Shown: positions 53,094 through 62,625, counted from the first letter of the stretch. The stretch is DNA of 64,000 nucleotides from Yinghuangia seranimata (GCF_029953285.1 NZ_JASAOI010000017.1:1-64000); one strand, 5' to 3'. Program-made: numbers and translations. The notes: generated by a model from the letters alone, not told the origin.

Positions 53094-53690
53094 ATGACCG
53101 TCATGGTCGACGCCGAGCAGGAGCACCGCATCACCGATCTCCTCGATGCCATCGACACGCCCGAGGGCTGGCGTGTCGAGTACATCGAGGAAGGAATCAT
53201 CGTGACGCCACCCGCCGGGCCGTACCACGAGTCGATCCTCACGAACCTGCTGTACCAGCTGATCCCAGGCGTCGCATTCGTACTGCAGGCGGGGCGTGGC
53301 TACTGCCTGGACGCCGGTTCGGAGAAGCACACCGGCGACCACGTGATCCCGGACCTGGCAATCGGATCCAGGGCGTTCAGCCCCGAGGAGATGGCAAGGT
53401 CGGCCGAGACTCACAGCGGCTGGCTACCGGCTGACGCCCTGGCCGTCGTGTTCGAGGTGACCAGCTCGAACCGCAGGACCGACGTTCGCGACAAGCTCGT
53501 CGCTTATGGCCGAATGGGCATTCCGCACTATGTGCTGATCGACCGCGCTACCGGAACCGTCGTCGTTCACTCGGACCCCACCGGCGACTGCGACTCTCCC
53601 GGCTACGCGTCGAAGAAGACCACCAAGTTCGGTCACGACGTGCAACTGCCCGCCCCCTACCCCGTCCTGGAGACCAAGACCTGGCAGTGA
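53094..53690 (+). CDS. Uma2-family (DUF820) putative endonuclease
   Basis: A 198-residue PD-(D/E)XK-fold protein: VEYIEEGIIVTPPAGPYHESILTNLLYQL, HVIPDLAIGS and VVFEVTSSNRRTDVRDKLVAYGRMGIPHYVLIDRATG carry the usual catalytic Asp and Glu. The family is widespread and multicopy in Streptomyces and cyanobacteria, with unproven in vivo role. GAGGAGG just before ATG 53094 fixes the start. Codon use is slightly less GC-biased than in neighbours. Confidence 0.9.
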   Translation: MTVMVDAEQEHRITDLLDAIDTPEGWRVEYIEEGIIVTPPAGPYHESILTNLLYQLIPGVAFVLQAGRGYCLDAGSEKHTGDHVIPDLAIGSRAFSPEEMARSAETHSGWLPADALAVVFEVTSSNRRTDVRDKLVAYGRMGIPHYVLIDRATGTVVVHSDPTGDCDSPGYASKKTTKFGHDVQLPAPYPVLETKTWQ

Positions 53691-53720
53691 GCGGGCAGTC
53701 GCCTCGCGGTCAGAGGGAGG

Positions 53721-55310
53721 TCACTCCCACTCGATGGTGCCCGGGGGCTTGCTGGTCACGTCGAGGACGACGCGGTTGATCTCGCGGACCTCGTTGGTGA
53801 TGCGGTTGGAGATCCGGGCCAGCAGGTCGTACGGGAGGCGCGACCAGTCCGCCGTCATGGCGTCCTCGGAGGAGACCGGGCGCAGGACGACCGGGTGGCC
53901 GTAGGTGCGGCCGTCGCCCTGGACGCCGACCGACCGGACGTCGGCCAGGAGCACGACCGGGCACTGCCAGATCTCGCGGTCCAGGCCCGCCTTCGAGAGC
54001 TCCTCGCGGGCGATGGCGTCCGCGTCGCGCAGGGTCTCCAGGCGGTCGGCGGTCACCTCGCCGATGATGCGGATGCCGAGGCCGGGGCCGGGGAACGGCT
54101 GGCGCCACACGATCTCGGACGGCAGGCCCAGCTCCTCGCCGACCGCGCGGACCTCGTCCTTGAACAGCTTGCGCAGCGGCTCGATGAGCTTGAACTGCAG
54201 GTCCTCGGGCAGGCCGCCCACGTTGTGGTGCGACTTGATGTTCGCGGTGCCGGTGCCGCCGCCGGACTCGACGACGTCCGGGTAGAGGGTGCCCTGCACG
54301 AGGAACTCGACCTGCTCGCCGTGCGCGCCGGCCTCGGCGACGACCTCGGCGGCCGCCTGCTCGAAGACGCGGATGAACTCGCGGCCGATGATCTTGCGCT
54401 TCTCCTCGGGGTCGGTGACCCCGGCCAGCGCGTTGAGGAACCGCTGCTGCGCGTCGACGACCTTGAGCGACACACCGGTCGCCGCGACGTAGTCCCGCTC
54501 GACCTGCTCGGCCTCGCCCTTGCGCAGCAGGCCGTGGTCGACGAACACGCAGGTCAGCTTGTCGCCGACGGCGCGCTGGACGAGCGCCGCGGCGACCGCG
54601 GAGTCGACGCCGCCGGACAGCCCGCAGATGACGTGCTTGTCGCCGACCTGCTCGCGGATGAGCTCGACCTGCTCGTCGATGACGTTGGCCATCGTCCAGT
54701 CGGCGCGCAGCCCGGCGCCGACGTGCAGGAAGCGCTCGAGGGTCTTCTGGCCGTACTTCGAGTGCAGCACCTCGGGGTGGTACTGGACGCCGTACAGCTT
54801 GCGCTCGTCGTCCTCGAACGCCGCAACCGGCGCGCCGCCCGTGGTCGCGGTGACGGCGAACCCGGCCGGGGCCGCGGCGACCGAGTCGCCGTGCGACATC
54901 CACACCGACTGGTCGGCGGGCTGGCCGTCGAAGAGCGTGGACGCGGTGTCGGTGACGGTCAGCGGGGTCGCGCCGAACTCGGCCAGACCGGTCTTGGCGA
55001 CGTCGCCGCCGAGCGCCGCGGCCATCGCCTGGAAGCCATAGCAGATGCCGAACACCGGGACACCGGCGAGGAACAGCTCCGGACCGACCGCCGGGGCGCC
55101 GTCGGCGTACACCGACGAGGGGCCGCCGGACAGGATGATGGCGGCGGGCTTCTTCGCGAGCATCTCGTCGACCGGCATGGTGTGCGGGACGATCTCGCTG
55201 TAGACGCGGGCCTCCCGGACCCGGCGGGCGATCAGCTGCGCGTACTGGGCACCGAAGTCGACGACGAGAACGGTTTCGGTTCCGCTCGCGTCCGGACTGG
55301 TCGAGGTCAC
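53721..55310 (-). CDS. guaA: GMP synthase (glutamine-hydrolysing)
   Basis: A 529-residue enzyme converting XMP to GMP. The class I amidotransferase domain has nucleophile Cys90 ([10 protein letters not shown]) with His178 and Glu180 (QYHPEV). The ATP-pyrophosphatase domain has SGGVDS (232-237). The C-terminal dimerisation domain ends in [12 protein letters not shown] 55310 has GGAAGG six bases upstream. It is divergent from the chorismate mutase leader. Confidence 0.97.
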   Translation of the reverse strand: MTSTSPDASGTETVLVVDFGAQYAQLIARRVREARVYSEIVPHTMPVDEMLAKKPAAIILSGGPSSVYADGAPAVGPELFLAGVPVFGICYGFQAMAAALGGDVAKTGLAEFGATPLTVTDTASTLFDGQPADQSVWMSHGDSVAAAPAGFAVTATTGGAPVAAFEDDERKLYGVQYHPEVLHSKYGQKTLERFLHVGAGLRADWTMANVIDEQVELIREQVGDKHVICGLSGGVDSAVAAALVQRAVGDKLTCVFVDHGLLRKGEAEQVERDYVAATGVSLKVVDAQQRFLNALAGVTDPEEKRKIIGREFIRVFEQAAAEVVAEAGAHGEQVEFLVQGTLYPDVVESGGGTGTANIKSHHNVGGLPEDLQFKLIEPLRKLFKDEVRAVGEELGLPSEIVWRQPFPGPGLGIRIIGEVTADRLETLRDADAIAREELSKAGLDREIWQCPVVLLADVRSVGVQGDGRTYGHPVVLRPVSSEDAMTADWSRLPYDLLARISNRITNEVREINRVVLDVTSKPPGTIEWE

Positions 55311-55521
55311 GAAGGGCCTTCCGGCGATGTAGTGCGGGGGTCACCTCGATTCTACGGGCTGCCCGCGAGGCGCCCGGCCGCAGCCTCACGGCCACCCTTC
55401 GGCCACTGCCCGGCCACCCGCAACCAACCGGAACGCCTGGCGCCCATAGCCCCTGTTCGGAGGGGGTCTCGGCATCCGGATAGTTGTGGCAGGCACGCAT
55501 CGGGCCGGGCATACTGGCGGC
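55311..55521. promoter_or_regulatory. guaA / chorismate mutase divergent promoter region
   Basis: 211 bp before the leader peptide. CATACT at 55509-55514, seven bases before the leader ATG, is a -10 candidate with GTGGCA about 18 bp further upstream as a weak -35. If used, the leader transcript would be nearly leaderless. No purine-related operator for guaA was recognised. Confidence 0.4.
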
Positions 55522-55590
55522 ATGTTCAGCGGCACGCACCTCAGCTTTACCTATGGCACCGGGCAACCCGGCGCCATCGCTGCCGCCTGA
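55522..55590 (+). CDS. Putative Phe/Tyr leader peptide for chorismate mutase attenuation
   Basis: A 22-codon frame beginning MFSGTHLSFTYG contains two Phe and one Tyr within eleven codons. One Phe uses TTT and the Tyr uses TAT, codons that are very rare in this GC-rich genome. The stop codon is embedded in a small hairpin (GCCTGA / TCAGGC, 55585-55602), and a terminator-like hairpin follows at 55610-55638. This is the layout of a ribosome-mediated attenuator for aromatic amino acid supply. Confidence 0.6.
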   Translation: MFSGTHLSFTYGTGQPGAIAAA

Positions 55591-55609
55591 ACGACATCAG
55601 GCCTCGACG

Positions 55610-55638
55610 ACGCCCCGGGTTCTCGGAACCCGGGGCGT
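55610..55638 (+). terminator. Attenuator hairpin upstream of chorismate mutase
   Basis: A perfect 13-bp stem ACGCCCCGGGTTC / GAACCCGGGGCGT with a 3-nt loop lies between the leader peptide and the chorismate mutase gene. An earlier hairpin CCGGG-CAA-CCCGG (55559-55571) and the stop-codon hairpin could form alternative structures. Confidence 0.65.
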
Positions 55639-55704
55639 TCGTCTGTCGCGGCCGGGGCACCCGAGGACTCCCGAAGCACACGCCAGCAGGACAGGAGACC
55701 CGAC

Positions 55705-55980
55705 ATGAGCGCCACGCAGAGCAGCACCGAGCAGACCCCCGAGCAGGTCATCGCGGACGCCCGCGCCCGCATCGACGATCTGGACCGCCGCATCATCGCG
55801 TTGATCACCGAGCGCGTGACCGAGTCCCGCGAAGTGCAGCGCACCCGCATCGCGGCCGGCGGCCGGCGCGTGCAGCTGTCCCGCGAGATGGAGGTCATCG
55901 CGCGCTACCGCGAGGCGCTCGACAAGCCCGGCACCGAGGTGGCGATGGCGCTGCTGGAGCTGTGCCGCGGCCGCGTCTGA
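55705..55980 (+). CDS. Chorismate mutase (AroQ type)
   Basis: A 91-residue all-helical enzyme converting chorismate to prephenate, the entry to Phe and Tyr synthesis. ADARARIDDLDRRIIALITERVTESREVQRTRIAAGGRRVQLSREMEVIARYREAL carries the AroQ helix 1 Arg and Asp residues and the Lys/Arg positions of the active site. It is monofunctional, as in actinobacteria. GGAG precedes ATG 55705. An upstream Phe/Tyr leader suggests control by aromatic amino acid charging. Confidence 0.92.
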   Translation: MSATQSSTEQTPEQVIADARARIDDLDRRIIALITERVTESREVQRTRIAAGGRRVQLSREMEVIARYREALDKPGTEVAMALLELCRGRV

Positions 55981-56684
55981 CAGCGGTACGCACGGGCGGG
56001 TCCGGGCCCTCGCGGCCGGGCCCGCCCGACCCGCCTGACGATCTCTCAGGCCCCGGCCCGGCAGGGCTTCGCACCCTGCGTCACTCGAAAGAGCACCGGG
56101 ACTGACCCGACCGCGTAACCTCCCCGCGCCGACCGTCGTTGTGCCTGCTGACCAGCCCGCCGCGGGGCGGCCCTGGTGCAAGATCGCCGGCGCGATGAGG
56201 CATGCCGTTGACGGCTGCCGTGGGACCTCGCGTCGGCGCCGTGACCGGGACGCAGGGGACAGCAATCCGGTCACGACCCCGCCGGCGGCCGGTGTCGGGG
56301 ACGCCCGACATCGGCCGCCGAGCCACGGCGGCGGCACGGCACGACACCCTGCGGCACCGAAGCACGGTGACGCTCCGCCGAGAGGTCACACACTATCCGC
56401 TATCGGCCCGGCCGCGCGCGGTTCGGCGCGCACGCCGCGCCTTGCCGACCCCGGCCGCCCGCGGAAAGCGCGGAGTGAGGGCAGGCCGCCTCCACAACGC
56501 ACCAACGAGGCACAGGAGCGGTACGACGGACGCGCGCCGGGCGGCGACCCTGCCCGATACGACCGTCGTCCCGCGTCACAGGACCCCCACCCGGTGCGCC
56601 CACCCGCCGCCGTGGACCGGCCGCACGGCTCCCGCCGGGCCGGTGCTCACGCCGGGCCGGTCCCCCGTCCCGGCCCGGCGGGGT
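55981..56684. other. Intergenic region between chorismate mutase and the convergent dehydrogenase
   Basis: 704 bp without a credible gene. It contains the terminator at 55993-56028 and a long-armed inverted repeat CGTGACCGG-N18-CCGGTCACG at 56240-56275. Open frames here are antisense or GC-bias artefacts with no ribosome binding sites or recognisable motifs. Confidence 0.5.
55993..56028 (+). terminator. Terminator after chorismate mutase
   Basis: An imperfect ~15-bp GC stem: CGGGCGGGTCCGGGCC pairs with GGCCGGGCCCGCCCG, with a bulge, around a short loop, 12 nt past the stop. Confidence 0.75.
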
Positions 56685-58256
56685 TCAGCGCATCCCGAGC
56701 GTCTTGAGGATCCGCAGCGACAGCGTCAGCGACCGCGCCCACTGCTCGTCCGTCAGCCCGAACGACGCCGCGATCGGCACCAGGCGCTGCGTCGCGACGG
56801 TCTGCGCCTCGGTGAACTTCGCGATGCCCTCGACGCCGTGCCGGCGCCCCAGGCCCGAGTCGCCCATGCCGCCCATCGGGGCTCCCGCGCTGCCGTAGGC
56901 GGCCGCGTAGCCCTCGTTCACGTTGACGGTGCCGGCGTGCAGGCGGCGCGCGATCTCACCGCCGCGGCGGGTGTCGCGCGTCCACACGCTCGCGTTGAGG
57001 CCGTACGCGGTCGCGTTCGCGCGCTCGACGGCCTCCTCGACGTCGGTGAACGGGTACACCGACACGACCGGGCCGAACGTCTCGTCGCCGCACACCGCCA
57101 TGCCGGGCGTCACGCCCTCCAGCACCGTCGGCTCGTAGAACAGCGGCCCGACGTCGGGGCGCGCCCGCCCGCCGGCGAGCACCTTCGCGCCGAGCTCACG
57201 GGCCTGGTCGACGTGCCGCGACACGGCGTCGAGCTGGCGGCGCGACGTGAGCGAGCCCATGTCGGTGTCCCAGTCGTAGCCGGCGCCGAGCCGCATGTTC
57301 CCGACCCGGGCGAGGAACCGCTCGAGGAACCGGTCGACGACGTCGGCGTGCACGTACATGCGCTCGATCGACACGCACAGCTGCCCCGCCGACGAGAAGC
57401 ACGCGCGCACCGCGCCCTCCGCCGCCCGGTCCAGGTCCGCGTCCGCGAGCACGATCATCGCGTTCTTGCCGCCGAGTTCGAGCGACGCCCCGACCAGCCG
57501 CGCGGCGGCCTGCTGCGCGACCTGCCGCCCGGTGCGGGTCGACCCGGTGAAGCACACGTAGTCGGCGCGCTCGATAACGGCGGGGCCGATGACCGGGCCG
57601 TCGCCGATCACGATCTGCCACAGGTCCTCGGGCAGTCCGCACTCGGTGAGCAGGTCGAGCGCCCACAGCGCGGTCAGCGCGGTCTGCGTGTCCGGCTTCA
57701 TGACGACCGCGTTGCCCGCGATCATCGCGGGGATCGCGTCGCCGATGGACAGCGCGAGCGGGTAGTTCCACGGCGACACCAGGCCGACGACGCCCTTGGG
57801 CTGCCGCACCTCGACCGCCTTCGTCAGCACCGGCAGCGCGCCCGCGCGGCGCCGGTCGCGCAGGTAGCCGCCGGCCCGCCGACCGTAGTGACGGCACGTC
57901 AGCGCGACGTCCAGGACCTCCTCGAAGGCGTGCTTGCGCGCCTTGCCGGTCTCGGTCTGGATGATGTCGAGGATCTCGTCCTGGCGCGCCAGCAGCCTGT
58001 CGTGGAAGCGCAGGAAGACCGCGGCGCGCTGCGCGACGGGGCGTTCGGCCCAGCGGCGCTGGGCGACGCGCGCCCGCTCGTAGGCCGTGGCGACGTCCTC
58101 GTCGGTCGACTCCGGCAGGTCCGCGACCGCGGCACCGGTGAACGGCGCCCGGGTCGTGACACGGGTCGGCATCGGTCCGGCGACGACCCGACGCACGAGG
58201 CGGTCGACGGGGACGTCGGGGTGGGCGGCGGCCGCTTCGCGCGCAGTGTCCGTCAT
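56685..58256 (-). CDS. gabD2: Succinate-semialdehyde dehydrogenase (NADP+)
   Basis: A 523-residue aldehyde dehydrogenase oxidising succinate semialdehyde to succinate. Catalytic Cys294 (SSAGQLCVSIERM) and general base Glu260 (SLELGGKN) are present, with the cofactor-site motif GLVSPWNYPLALSIGDAIPAMIAGNAVVMKPD and FTGSTRTG. The closest resemblance is to the actinobacterial GabD2-type enzymes; the exact aldehyde substrate is inferred. ATG 58256 is the start. It lies just downstream of the kinase cluster but has its own promoter region of ~60 nt. Confidence 0.9.
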   Translation of the reverse strand: MTDTAREAAAAHPDVPVDRLVRRVVAGPMPTRVTTRAPFTGAAVADLPESTDEDVATAYERARVAQRRWAERPVAQRAAVFLRFHDRLLARQDEILDIIQTETGKARKHAFEEVLDVALTCRHYGRRAGGYLRDRRRAGALPVLTKAVEVRQPKGVVGLVSPWNYPLALSIGDAIPAMIAGNAVVMKPDTQTALTALWALDLLTECGLPEDLWQIVIGDGPVIGPAVIERADYVCFTGSTRTGRQVAQQAAARLVGASLELGGKNAMIVLADADLDRAAEGAVRACFSSAGQLCVSIERMYVHADVVDRFLERFLARVGNMRLGAGYDWDTDMGSLTSRRQLDAVSRHVDQARELGAKVLAGGRARPDVGPLFYEPTVLEGVTPGMAVCGDETFGPVVSVYPFTDVEEAVERANATAYGLNASVWTRDTRRGGEIARRLHAGTVNVNEGYAAAYGSAGAPMGGMGDSGLGRRHGVEGIAKFTEAQTVATQRLVPIAASFGLTDEQWARSLTLSLRILKTLGMR

Positions 58257-58319
58257 GCGTTCAGCCTAAAGCGGGCTACTTCACGGTAACAAGGCTTCCG
58301 GCACCCGCCGTCGCGCGCG

Positions 58320-60191
58320 TCACCCCTGGCGGAAGTTCGCCACCGCGGTGTCGAAGATCGGCTTCGCGGTCGACCAGTCCGCCTCGAACGACGCGACGTA
58401 GATCGCGAAGTCCTTGCCCTTGTCCGTGCGCATGCCCAGGTCGATGGCGTGGCTCGGCTTCAGGGTCGCGCTCTGGGGGTCGAACGGATTGCCGATCCAC
58501 TTGAACTCCCAGACCGCGGCGTCCCAACCGGGCACGCCCACCTGGTACGCCCCGAGCTGCAGCGTCGCGTACTCCTGCTTGACGCCCGCGAACTGCTTGT
58601 CCAGCGCCGTGAAGTTGTCCAGCGGCTTCTTGTTGCCGGTGGTCGTGCTCACGCGCAGCAGCGTCTTGCTCTTCGGGTCCATGAAGTCGACCCCGGTGTT
58701 GTTCGTCACGCGCGTCCACCCGGACGGGACCATCATCGAGAACCCGGCCGGGTCCTGCACCCAGGTGTAGCCGGCCGGCGTCGGGGGCGCGCCCGACCCG
58801 GGCGGCTTGAGCGTCGTCGGGGCGCCGCTGCTCGCCGACGGGGTCGGCGTCTGCGGCCCGACCGGCAGGTTCGCGTCGTTGCTCGCGGGCGGGTTGGACT
58901 GGTGCCCGGCGTTCCCGGCCTTGTCGTCCTTGCCGTTGCCGCGCAGCACCACGACGACCACCACCGCCGCCGCGATCAGCGCGACGACCAGGGAGACGAC
59001 GCCCAGAATCATCGGCTTACGCGAATGCCGCGCCGGGGCCGGGGCGGCCTCGAACGCGGTGTCGTAACCGGAGGGCGTGTCGTACGGGGCCGCCGGGCCG
59101 GTGGCGTAGCCCGCGCCGCGCGACGGGTCGTTCGGGTAGCCCGCGTCGTACGCCTGCGCCGCGTACGGCTGCGGCGTGGCCGCCGACTGTGTCGGTGCCT
59201 GCGCCTGTGACTGTGCCTGAGCCTGTGTCCACGACTCGGCGGCCGGCGCGGACTGCGTGTGCGACGTCGAGGCGCTCTGCCCCGCCGGGGTCGGCGGCAG
59301 CACCGGCGCGCCGGCCGGCACCGCAGCGGAGTGCGACTGCGTCTGGTCGCCGCGGACGATCCCGACGAGCAGCCGCTCGACCTCCTTCGCCGGCAGCCGG
59401 TGCGCGGGGTCCTTCTGCAGCAGCCCCTCGATCACCGGCAGCAGCACACCCGCGCGCCGCGGCGGGTCCGGCTCCTCCAACATGATCGAGTTGAGCGTGC
59501 TGATCATCGTTGGACGGTCGAACGGGTTGCGGCCCTCGACCGCCATGTACAGCACCAGGCCCAGCGACCACAGGTCCGCGGCGAGGTTCGGACGCAGGCC
59601 CTGCGCGCGCTCGGGCGCCAGGAAGTTCGGCGAACCGACGAGCATGCCGGTCGCGGTGAGCGTCTGACCGCCCATCTCCGTGGCGATGCCGAAGTCGGTC
59701 AGCACGACCCGCCCGGTCTCCGTCACCAGGATGTTGCCGGGCTTCACGTCACGGTGCAGCACGCCCTTCGCCTCGGCGGCGACCAGCGCACGCAGCACCT
59801 TCACACCGATCTCGGCGGCCTCGACGGGCGACAGCATGCCGCGCTTGAGGATGTCGGCGAGCGACTCGGCCTCGACGAGCTCCATGACGATCCACGGGAT
59901 GCCGCCGTCCTCGACGACGTCGTGGATCGTGATGACGTTCTCGTGCCCGATCCGCGCCGCGGTACGGGCCTCGCGCAGCGTGCGCTGCTGCTGGATGTCG
60001 CGTTCCTCGTCGTCGAGGTGCTCGGGCAGGCGCAGTTCCTTGACGGCGACGTCCCGGTGCAGCATCTCGTCGACGGCCCGCCACACCGTGCCCATGCCGC
60101 CGCGTCCGAGCACCGACGTGAGCCGGTACCGCCCCGCGACTACGCGCGTCCCGCTCGCACGCGCACCGCCGGGGGTCGCCCCGTCCGCCAT
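58320..60191 (-). CDS. Membrane Ser/Thr protein kinase 1
   Basis: A 623-residue PknB-like kinase. The domain has GRGGMGTVW, Lys51, HRDVKPGN (Asp148), DFG (166-168) and APE. A long Gln/Ala/Tyr-rich juxtamembrane segment (~290-390) leads to a transmembrane helix (394-417). The external part has a Pro/Ser linker and a ~150-residue sensor-like domain (YTWVQDPAGFSMMVPSGWTRV...WDAAVWEFKWIGN). No PASTA repeats. ATG 60191 has GGGGAGGG eight bases upstream. Kinase 3 carries a related external domain. Confidence 0.94.
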   Translation of the reverse strand: MADGATPGGARASGTRVVAGRYRLTSVLGRGGMGTVWRAVDEMLHRDVAVKELRLPEHLDDEERDIQQQRTLREARTAARIGHENVITIHDVVEDGGIPWIVMELVEAESLADILKRGMLSPVEAAEIGVKVLRALVAAEAKGVLHRDVKPGNILVTETGRVVLTDFGIATEMGGQTLTATGMLVGSPNFLAPERAQGLRPNLAADLWSLGLVLYMAVEGRNPFDRPTMISTLNSIMLEEPDPPRRAGVLLPVIEGLLQKDPAHRLPAKEVERLLVGIVRGDQTQSHSAAVPAGAPVLPPTPAGQSASTSHTQSAPAAESWTQAQAQSQAQAPTQSAATPQPYAAQAYDAGYPNDPSRGAGYATGPAAPYDTPSGYDTAFEAAPAPARHSRKPMILGVVSLVVALIAAAVVVVVVLRGNGKDDKAGNAGHQSNPPASNDANLPVGPQTPTPSASSGAPTTLKPPGSGAPPTPAGYTWVQDPAGFSMMVPSGWTRVTNNTGVDFMDPKSKTLLRVSTTTGNKKPLDNFTALDKQFAGVKQEYATLQLGAYQVGVPGWDAAVWEFKWIGNPFDPQSATLKPSHAIDLGMRTDKGKDFAIYVASFEADWSTAKPIFDTAVANFRQG

Positions 60192-60501
60192 GCCTAGCCC
60201 TCCCCATCACTCCGGTGGCCCGACCTCCCCGCCGCACTCCACCGGGGTCCGCAGTCGCCCGATCAGGTTAACGGCCTCCCCAACCCCCCGCGCCCCGCGC
60301 CCAGGCCTGAACCGAATAGTGATGTCCCGATCCCGCCCCGCCACCCACCCCACGAGCCCCGTTTCCGACGTCTGCCCCCTCCCCGACCGACGAGCACCCC
60401 CGCCGTCGCAGACGGTGGGGACGCCCTGCCGCCCACAACACCACAGCCACACAACCCTGTTGCCCAGCAGACGACAGATCGCCAGGTAGCAACACGCAGA
60501 C
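60192..60501 (-). promoter_or_regulatory. Upstream region of kinase 1
   Basis: 310 bp between the kinase 1 start and the structured repeat. It holds the ribosome binding site and presumably the promoter. No clear -10/-35 pair or gene was seen; open frames on both strands lack starts with ribosome binding sites. Confidence 0.35.
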
Positions 60502-60948
60502 GCACCGTTCCGAGCCACCGTGCGAGCCCTGCCCCAGACGGGTGCCGTTGGCGGGTGCTTGTCGCGGGCTGCCCTCTGGGGCCACACACTCGTCGTGGCC
60601 CCCGCGTCGTCGTGCTCTGCGCCGGGCGGCTTCGTTGGAGCTGTTCCGCCTGTCCTCAGACCGAGCCCGGCGGCAACGCCTCAGCCGCGCTGCCGACTTG
60701 CCACGTCGGTGCCCGCAGCGGCCGCTGCCTCGACGCCGGTCGCATGCGCCGTTCCGAGCCACCGTGCGAGCCCTGCCCCAGACGGGTGCCGTTGGCGGGT
60801 GCTTGTCGCGGGCTGCCCTCTGGGGCCACACACTCGTCGTGGCCCCCGCGTCGTCGTGCTCTGCGCCGGGCGGCTTCGTCGGACCTGTTCCGCCTGCCCC
60901 CGGACCGAGCCCGGCGGCAACGCCTCGGCCGTGCTGTTGACTTGCTCT
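60502..60948. repeat. Duplicated ~203-bp structured non-coding element (period 244 bp)
   Basis: Copies at 60502-60704 and 60746-60948 are nearly identical: the first ~130 bp differ at one position, the rest at a handful. Each copy can form two hairpins sharing a strand: GCCCCAGA...TCTGGGGC (60531-60538 with 60575-60582; +244) and GGGGCCAC...GTGGCCCC (60578-60585 with 60595-60602; +244). A unique ~41-bp spacer separates the copies. No reading frame in either copy has protein-like composition. Confidence 0.85.
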
Positions 60949-60966
60949 CCGCTGGTCGGGGCCTGC

Positions 60967-62625
60967 TCAGCCGCCGGGGGCTGGTTCGGGCGGTGGGGCC
61001 GCTGCGTTGCCGCCGGCGGCTGGGGGCGGGGGTGCCACGGCGGTCGGGGACTTGGAGGTGGTGGTCGGCGGCTTCGAGGTTGTCGTCGACCAGGTGGGCT
61101 TGGTTGTCGTGGTGGTCGGCTTTGTCGTGGTCGGCGCCGGGCGGGTTGTCGTCGGGCGGTGGGTTGTTGATGTGGTCGTGTCCGACGTGTCGTCGTCGGT
61201 CGGGGTCGCGGAGCGGGCGGAGGTCGTCGACGGGCTGCCGGCCGCGCCGAGGCCCGCTCCCGGGTCCGACGAGGACGATGTCGCCACCGACGATCCGCTG
61301 TCCTTGCCCCCTCCCCCGCCGCTGTTCTGGTCGCCGAGGGCCGGGACGACGAAGAACGCCGCCGCGGCCACGCCCGCCACCGCCAGGCCGCCCAGGACCG
61401 CGTAGAGGCCCTTCGCGCGGCGCCGCGGCGGGTACTGCTCGACCTGCGGGACCGGCCGGGTGCCGTGGAAGCCGCCTACCGCGAACGGCGGCGGGGTGTC
61501 GCCCATGCGCGGGTGCCCCGCGCCCGCGGTGCGGGTCTCGTCGGCGTGCCCGTGGGCTGAGGTGTCGTACGCGTCCACCGCGCCGGTACGAGGGCCGAGC
61601 CCGGCCGCTGCCCCGCCCGCCGCTGCCGCCGCCGCCTCGTGTCCGGACCGCGCCGCGCCCTGGCCGAACGTCGGCCCGCCGGGACCGCGCGGGTCCTCGA
61701 CGGTCAGCGCGGAGTCCGCCCCTGGCGGCCCGGGTATCGGCGGCGCCGGAATCGACGGCAGTGCCGCGGAGGCCTGCCCGGTGCCTTGCTGCTTCCCCTT
61801 CAGCGCGGCACCGAGCAGGAGTTCGGTGGCGGCCTCGTCCGGCCGCTCGTCGGGCTCCTTGCGCAGCAGCTGCTCCAGCGCGGGGCCGAGCGCACCCGCG
61901 TGCCGGGGCGGGTCGACGCTGTCCGTCAGCACCGCGGTCAACGTCTCGATCGGCGTGATCCGCTTGAACGGCGAACGCCCCTCGACCGCCTGATACAGCG
62001 TCACGCCGAGCGACCACAGGTCGGACGCCGGCCCGGGCCGCCGCCCCAGCACCCGCTCTGGCGCGAGGTATTCGGGCGAGCCGACGAGCATGCCGGTCGC
62101 GGTCAGCGTCGCCGACCCCAGCACGGTCGCGATCCCGAAGTCGGTGAGCACGACCCTGCCGCCTTCCGACAGCAGGATGTTGCTCGGCTTGACGTCGCGG
62201 TGCAGCACGTCGGCGATGCGCGCGGCGCGCAAGGCGGCCAGCACTTTCAGGCCGATCTCGGCGGCCTCCGACGGCGACAGCCGCCCCTCGTTCTCGATGA
62301 CCTCCTCGAGCGACCGGGCGCGCACCAGCTCCATGACGATCCAGGGCCGCCCGCCGTCCTCGACGACGTCGAAGATCGTCACGACGTTCGGGTGCGTGAC
62401 CCGCGCCGCGGCGCGCGCCTCGCGCATGGCGCGCTCGCGCCGCATCTCCTGTTCGCCGGGGTCGAGGTCGTCCGGGACCCGGACCTCCTTGACCGCCACC
62501 TCACGGCGCAGCACCTCATCGACGGCGTGCCACACCGTGCCCATTCCCCCGCGGCCCAGCGATTCGCCGAGCCGATACCTGCCGTTGACCACGCGGCCGG
62601 CTGTGCCGCCGCTCGCCTCCGTCAC
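60967..62625 (-). CDS. Membrane Ser/Thr protein kinase 2 with Thr-rich external tail
   Basis: A 552-residue kinase with GRGGMGTVW, Lys46, HRDVKPSN (Asp144), DFG and APE. After a Gly/Pro/Ala linker and a transmembrane helix (GLYAVLGGLAVAGVAAAAFFVV) the external ~100 residues are almost only Thr, Ser, Pro and Lys (TTTSTTHRPTTTRPAPTTTK) and end in a Pro/Ala/Gly tail. It lacks any folded sensor domain, unlike kinases 1 and 3. GTG 62625 with GGGGAGGA is the start; the longer frame to 62742 is rejected. Confidence 0.93.
   Translation of the reverse strand: MTEASGGTAGRVVNGRYRLGESLGRGGMGTVWHAVDEVLRREVAVKEVRVPDDLDPGEQEMRRERAMREARAAARVTHPNVVTIFDVVEDGGRPWIVMELVRARSLEEVIENEGRLSPSEAAEIGLKVLAALRAARIADVLHRDVKPSNILLSEGGRVVLTDFGIATVLGSATLTATGMLVGSPEYLAPERVLGRRPGPASDLWSLGVTLYQAVEGRSPFKRITPIETLTAVLTDSVDPPRHAGALGPALEQLLRKEPDERPDEAATELLLGAALKGKQQGTGQASAALPSIPAPPIPGPPGADSALTVEDPRGPGGPTFGQGAARSGHEAAAAAAGGAAAGLGPRTGAVDAYDTSAHGHADETRTAGAGHPRMGDTPPPFAVGGFHGTRPVPQVEQYPPRRRAKGLYAVLGGLAVAGVAAAAFFVVPALGDQNSGGGGGKDSGSSVATSSSSDPGAGLGAAGSPSTTSARSATPTDDDTSDTTTSTTHRPTTTRPAPTTTKPTTTTTKPTWSTTTSKPPTTTSKSPTAVAPPPPAAGGNAAAPPPEPAPGG

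Noticed and set aside
60268-60831. Minus-strand open frame across the structured repeat
   Set aside because: It repeats the same Arg/Ala-rich string in both copies, has no ribosome binding site and no protein-like pattern; the repeat is better read as non-coding.
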